From: an uncultured Oscillospiraceae bacterium
Lineage (GTDB): Bacteria; Bacillota; Clostridia; Oscillospirales; Oscillospiraceae
DNA length: 7,516 nt
Assembly (NCBI GenBank): GCA_900752445.1
Contig: CAADVN010000034.1
Coordinates: 1-7,516, forward strand
Direction: 5' to 3'
How positions within the stretch are numbered: the first letter of the stretch is position 1; every line of letters starts with the position of its first letter. Shown one piece after another: positions 6,167 to 7,516 of the stretch. The notes under the pieces were generated by a model. It made no database searches and was not told the origin of the DNA. It worked only from the letters and a program-made list of their open reading frames with translations. A program made the position numbers and the translations under genes.

Positions 6167-6195
6167 TTGACAAAATGCGCGGGTGATGGTAATAT
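6167..6195 (+). promoter_or_regulatory. Promoter of the tRNA cluster
   Basis: TTGACA (6167-6172) is followed after 17 bases by TAATAT (6190-6195), preceded by TG at 6187-6188 as in an extended -10. The predicted start point near 6202 leaves about 55 bases before tRNA-Arg. It diverges from the DUF134 operon promoter about 35 bases away. Confidence 0.65.
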
Positions 6196-6256
6196 AACTA
6201 AGCTTGCGGGCGCGTCCGGGGGAACCGGGTGCGGGAGCCAGTTGCCTGCGAAGTAT

Positions 6257-6333
6257 GCGCCAGTAGCTCAGCAGGATAGAGCAACTGCCTTCTAAGCAGT
6301 AGGCCGGGGGTTCGAGTCCCTCCTGGCGTGCCA
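6257..6333 (+). tRNA. tRNA-Arg (anticodon TCT)
   Basis: A 77-base cloverleaf. Acceptor GCGCCAG (6257-6263) pairs with CTGGCGT (6323-6329) with a G-T wobble at the first pair. The D stem is GCTC/GAGC, the anticodon stem ACTGC/GCAGT, and the loop CTTCTAA has TCT at 6291-6293. The T loop is TTCGAGT, followed by discriminator G and an encoded CCA (6331-6333). It reads AGA codons and is the first tRNA of a four-gene cluster. Confidence 0.95.
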
Positions 6334-6351
6334 TGGCAAGGCTCCATGAAT

Positions 6352-6429
6352 GGTGGGTGTAGCTCAGTTGGTATGAGCACCGGATTGTGGTTCCGGGTGT
6401 CGTGGGTTCGAGCCCCATCTCCCACCCCA
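6352..6429 (+). tRNA. tRNA-His (anticodon GTG)
   Basis: The cloverleaf has acceptor GTGGGTG (6353-6359) against CTCCCAC (6419-6425), with one T-T mismatch at the sixth pair. The anticodon stem is CCGGA/TCCGG with GTG at 6387-6389, the T loop is TTCGAGC and CCA is encoded at 6427-6429. The extra G at 6352 opposite discriminator C (6426) is the G-1:C73 identity pair specific to tRNA-His. Confidence 0.95.
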
Positions 6430-6438
6430 GAAAAGCGG

Positions 6439-6459
6439 GAGGCCGGCGATGCCGGCCTC
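6439..6459 (+). other. Perfect 9-bp hairpin between tRNA-His and tRNA-Gln
   Basis: GAGGCCGGC (6439-6447) and GCCGGCCTC (6451-6459) enclose a GAT loop. No T-tract follows, so it is unlikely to terminate. It may be a spacer structure used in tRNA precursor processing (inference). Confidence 0.5.
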
Positions 6460-6476
6460 TCTGCCTAAGTCGATGG

Positions 6477-6550
6477 TGGGATGTAGTGTAACGGTAACAC
6501 ACCAGACTTTGACTCTGATATTGTAGGTTCGAGTCCTGCCATCCCAGCCA
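6477..6550 (+). tRNA. tRNA-Gln (anticodon TTG)
   Basis: A 74-base cloverleaf. Acceptor TGGGATG (6477-6483) pairs with CATCCCA (6540-6546), with the U1-A72 pair typical of tRNA-Gln. The D stem is GTGT/ACAC. The anticodon stem is CCAGA/TCTGA with a C-A mismatch at its outer end. The loop CTTTGAC carries TTG at 6509-6511, and CCA is encoded at 6548-6550. Confidence 0.94.
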
Positions 6551-6562
6551 CGTCGCTCCTTT

Positions 6563-6589
6563 TCGTTCAAAACTACGGGTTTTGAACGA
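6563..6589 (+). other. 11-bp perfect hairpin between tRNA-Gln and tRNA-Lys
   Basis: TCGTTCAAAAC (6563-6573) pairs fully with GTTTTGAACGA (6579-6589) around a 5-base loop. Only ATTTA follows, so it could be a leaky terminator or a processing signal. I see no separate promoter for tRNA-Lys after it, which argues for read-through. Confidence 0.5.
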
Positions 6590-6624
6590 TTTACGAGGAG
6601 AACAAGGTACATTGATTTAAATAT

Positions 6625-6700
6625 GACCCAGTAGCTCAGCAGGCAGAGCACCTGCCTTTTAAGCAGGGTGTCCGGGGTTCGAATCCCCGCTGGGTCACCA
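6625..6700 (+). tRNA. tRNA-Lys (anticodon TTT)
   Basis: A 76-base cloverleaf. Acceptor GACCCAG (6625-6631) pairs with CTGGGTC (6690-6696). The D stem is GCTC/GAGC and the anticodon stem CCTGC/GCAGG. The loop CTTTTAA has TTT at 6658-6660, the T loop is TTCGAAT, and CCA is encoded at 6698-6700. It is the last tRNA of the cluster, and its CCA runs straight into the terminator stem. Confidence 0.96.
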
Positions 6701-6733
6701 AAAATCCCGAATGCGGCAGCGTTCGGGATTTTT
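6701..6733 (+). terminator. Intrinsic terminator of the tRNA cluster
   Basis: AAAATCCCGAA (6701-6711) pairs with TTCGGGATTTT (6722-6732). Three further inner pairs, one a wobble, close a GGCA tetraloop. The descending arm ends in a run of five T (6729-6733). The 3' half from 6714 on is repeated at 7191. Confidence 0.9.
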
Positions 6734-6741
6734 ACCTATTC
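6714..6741 (+). repeat. Direct repeat, left copy (3' half of the tRNA terminator)
   Basis: Bases 6714-6735 are identical to 7191-7212 (22 of 22). The match continues to 6741/7218 with one mismatch (27 of 28). The copies lie 477 bp apart and bracket the S23 cassette. The left copy is part of an intact hairpin. Confidence 0.9.
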
Positions 6742-6826
6742 CTTCTTCCTTCTTCCCTCTTCCCTAACTTCCCCCCTCTGCACGGGATTTTTGGGAAGTA
6801 AGAGGGAATAGGGAATAGGGAAGAAG
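6742..6826 (+). repeat. Imperfect CT/GA-rich inverted repeat upstream of the S23 gene
   Basis: CTTCTTCC (6742-6749) pairs with GGAAGAAG (6819-6826). The stretch 6753-6773 pairs with 6793-6815 apart from a small bulge and mismatches. Together they form a stem of about 30 pairs with a 19-base loop (6774-6792). The loop contains a third copy of CGGGATTTTT (6783-6792). One strand is almost all pyrimidine and the other all purine. Confidence 0.6.
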
Positions 6827-6845
6827 TGAGGAACGGGGTGCAGCC

Positions 6846-7190
6846 ATGAACAGTCCTCTTCTATCCAAGTCGAAATCCTTTGCATTAGAAATTATAAGAG
6901 TTTGCAATGAAATCAAGTCTTCAAAACGGGAAAGCGTTCTCACAAATCAGCTCATCCGCTCAGGAACGAGCATCGGCGCCAATATCCGGGAGGCTTTTTA
7001 TGGTCATGGTCGGTCAGATTTCATTGCCAAACTCCAAATTGCTTTGAAAGAATGCTCAGAGAGCGAATACTGGCTGGAATTACTGATCGAAAGCGGTTAT
7101 TATAGCGATACTACAATTCTCGAGCACTGCATTGAAATGAAAAAACTCTTGATCGCATCTCTCAACACCGCAAAGAATAATGCAAAATAA
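6846..7190 (+). CDS. S23/IVP four-helix-bundle protein (23S rRNA intervening-sequence protein family)
   Basis: A 114-residue protein whose motifs match this family (Pfam 23S_rRNA_IVP): RSGTSIGANIREA (38-50) and FIAKLQIALKECSESEYWLELL (59-80). It has no membrane segment, and its helical heptad-like pattern fits a small helical bundle. Relatives were first found inside intervening sequences of 23S rRNA genes, and also occur as stand-alone genes and as the Avd accessory protein of diversity-generating retroelements. The molecular role of stand-alone copies is not established. ATG 6846 is the likely start, but its ribosome-binding site is weak (GAGGAA around 6829-6833, 12 bases away). The TAA ends at 7190, directly against the second copy of the terminator repeat. 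The gene is clearly more AT-rich than its neighbours, a sign of transfer. A tRNA terminator lies just upstream and I see no convincing promoter. Confidence 0.88.
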   Translation: MNSPLLSKSKSFALEIIRVCNEIKSSKRESVLTNQLIRSGTSIGANIREAFYGHGRSDFIAKLQIALKECSESEYWLELLIESGYYSDTTILEHCIEMKKLLIASLNTAKNNAK

Positions 7191-7218
7191 CGGCAGCGTT
7201 CGGGATTTTTACTTATTC
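7191..7218 (+). repeat. Direct repeat, right copy (orphan terminator half)
   Basis: This copy matches 6714-6741 at 27 of 28 positions. The preceding bases are the end of the S23 gene and cannot pair with it, so no hairpin forms here. Confidence 0.9.
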
Positions 7219-7262
7219 ACTTTCAGGCCCGGACTAATGCGGAACACGGGAGGACTGGTACT

Positions 7263-7516
7263 ATGCTCAACACCCTGGACGACTACATCTGGCGCAGCCT
7301 GCCCGAGGACGGGGATTTCTGCACGAACCCGGGGCTCACGGCGAAGGTGGACGCCGATGGGCGCATCCTGCCCTATGCCGGCAACACGACGGTCTTTCTC
7401 GTGGACGAGGCCGCAAAGCTCCGGCTCGCGCAGCTCCAGGACGGGCTCTACGCCGCGGCGCCGGAGCTGCTGGCGGGGGGGCTCAGGCCGGGGACCTTCC
7501 CCACGAACCCCCCCAC
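7263..7516 (+). CDS. Partial gene, possible DUF1868 / 2H phosphoesterase-like protein
   Basis: An open frame runs from ATG 7263 off the window end (84 full codons). It is preceded by a good Shine-Dalgarno, GGGAGG (7248-7253), nine bases upstream. It begins MLNTLDDYIWRSLPEDGDFCTNPGL and continues TAKVDADGRILPYAGNTTVFLVDEAAKLRLAQLQDGLYAA. The composition is again GC-rich like the chromosomal genes. I recognise a resemblance to DUF1868-type proteins, a branch of the 2H phosphoesterase (LigT-like) group that often starts this way, but I cannot verify it from memory alone. In such proteins the HxT motif that would mark the active site comes soon after this point. Here the last residues read FPTNPP and may be affected by poor terminal sequence. 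Its function is unknown. Confidence 0.5.
   Translation, partial: MLNTLDDYIWRSLPEDGDFCTNPGLTAKVDADGRILPYAGNTTVFLVDEAAKLRLAQLQDGLYAAAPELLAGGLRPGTFPTNPP

Larger units (their letters stand above)
6714..7190 (+). mobile_element. Candidate inserted cassette carrying an S23/IVP gene
   Basis: A 477-bp unit bounded by direct repeats. It consists of a CT/GA-rich imperfect hairpin and one AT-rich gene ending exactly at the right repeat. Neighbouring genes are very GC-rich while this unit is not. The right repeat lacks the partner arm that makes the left one a terminator, so the right copy looks like duplicated target sequence. No transposase or integrase is present, so any movement would need an outside enzyme. 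Because the repeats are identical, the limits could equally be 6736 to 7212. Recombination or slippage is an alternative origin. Confidence 0.45.

Noticed and set aside
6582..6622. Separate promoter for tRNA-Lys (TTGAAC with an AT-rich stretch near 6615)
   Set aside because: No -10 box falls 16-18 bases downstream, and the AT-rich stretch would place the start point inside the tRNA.
6846..7190. S23-family gene as the Avd part of a diversity-generating retroelement
   Set aside because: No reverse transcriptase and no template/variable repeat pair is visible. The only repeat is the terminator half, which has no adenine-specific differences.
6846..7190. S23 gene as an rRNA intervening sequence
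   Set aside because: No rRNA sequence surrounds it. The flanks are a tRNA terminator and a protein gene.

Overview
The window looks like chromosomal DNA from a GC-rich, anaerobic member of the Clostridia (Bacillota), plausibly a gut Oscillospiraceae/Ruminococcaceae-type organism. Three things point there. The order holB-ricT (delta-prime clamp-loader subunit followed by the YaaT/RicT protein) is the Bacillus/Clostridia arrangement. Shine-Dalgarno sequences are strong (AAGGAG, GAGGTGA). The central operon, which encodes ferredoxin-containing MinD-type ATPases and NifX-like proteins, belongs to an anaerobe-associated family. The genus is inference.

Left block (1-3198, plus strand): the 3' end of obg (ribosome-assembly GTPase), a TylF/MycF-like methyltransferase with an extra N-terminal Rossmann-like region, holB, and ricT with a long basic low-complexity C-terminal tail. 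A hairpin and a sigma-A-like promoter overlap just before holB.

Middle block (3262-6064, minus strand): a five-gene operon in the order DUF134 regulator, NifX-like protein, MinD-type ATPase with two [4Fe-4S] motifs, a second such ATPase, and a second NifX-like protein with a His/Cys-rich tail. The first three junctions are 4-bp ATGA overlaps and the last is a 16-base gap. The set resembles the 'orange protein' (ORP) ATPase/NifX complex genes of Desulfovibrio. Its promoter carries two near-identical 19-bp repeats 40 bp apart, one over the -35 box and one just downstream of the predicted start point. These are good candidate operators for the DUF134 protein. A hairpin between the convergent ricT and operon ends probably terminates both.

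Right block (6167-7516, plus strand): a promoter, then tRNA-Arg(UCU), tRNA-His(GUG), tRNA-Gln(UUG) and tRNA-Lys(UUU), ending in a strong intrinsic terminator. The 3' half of that terminator is repeated 477 bp downstream. Between the copies lie a purine/pyrimidine-rich imperfect hairpin and an AT-rich gene for an S23/IVP four-helix-bundle protein, whose stop codon abuts the second copy. This looks like a small cassette inserted into a tRNA terminator with duplication of 22-28 bp of target. The window ends inside a gene resembling the DUF1868 (2H phosphoesterase-like) family, and its last bases look unreliable.
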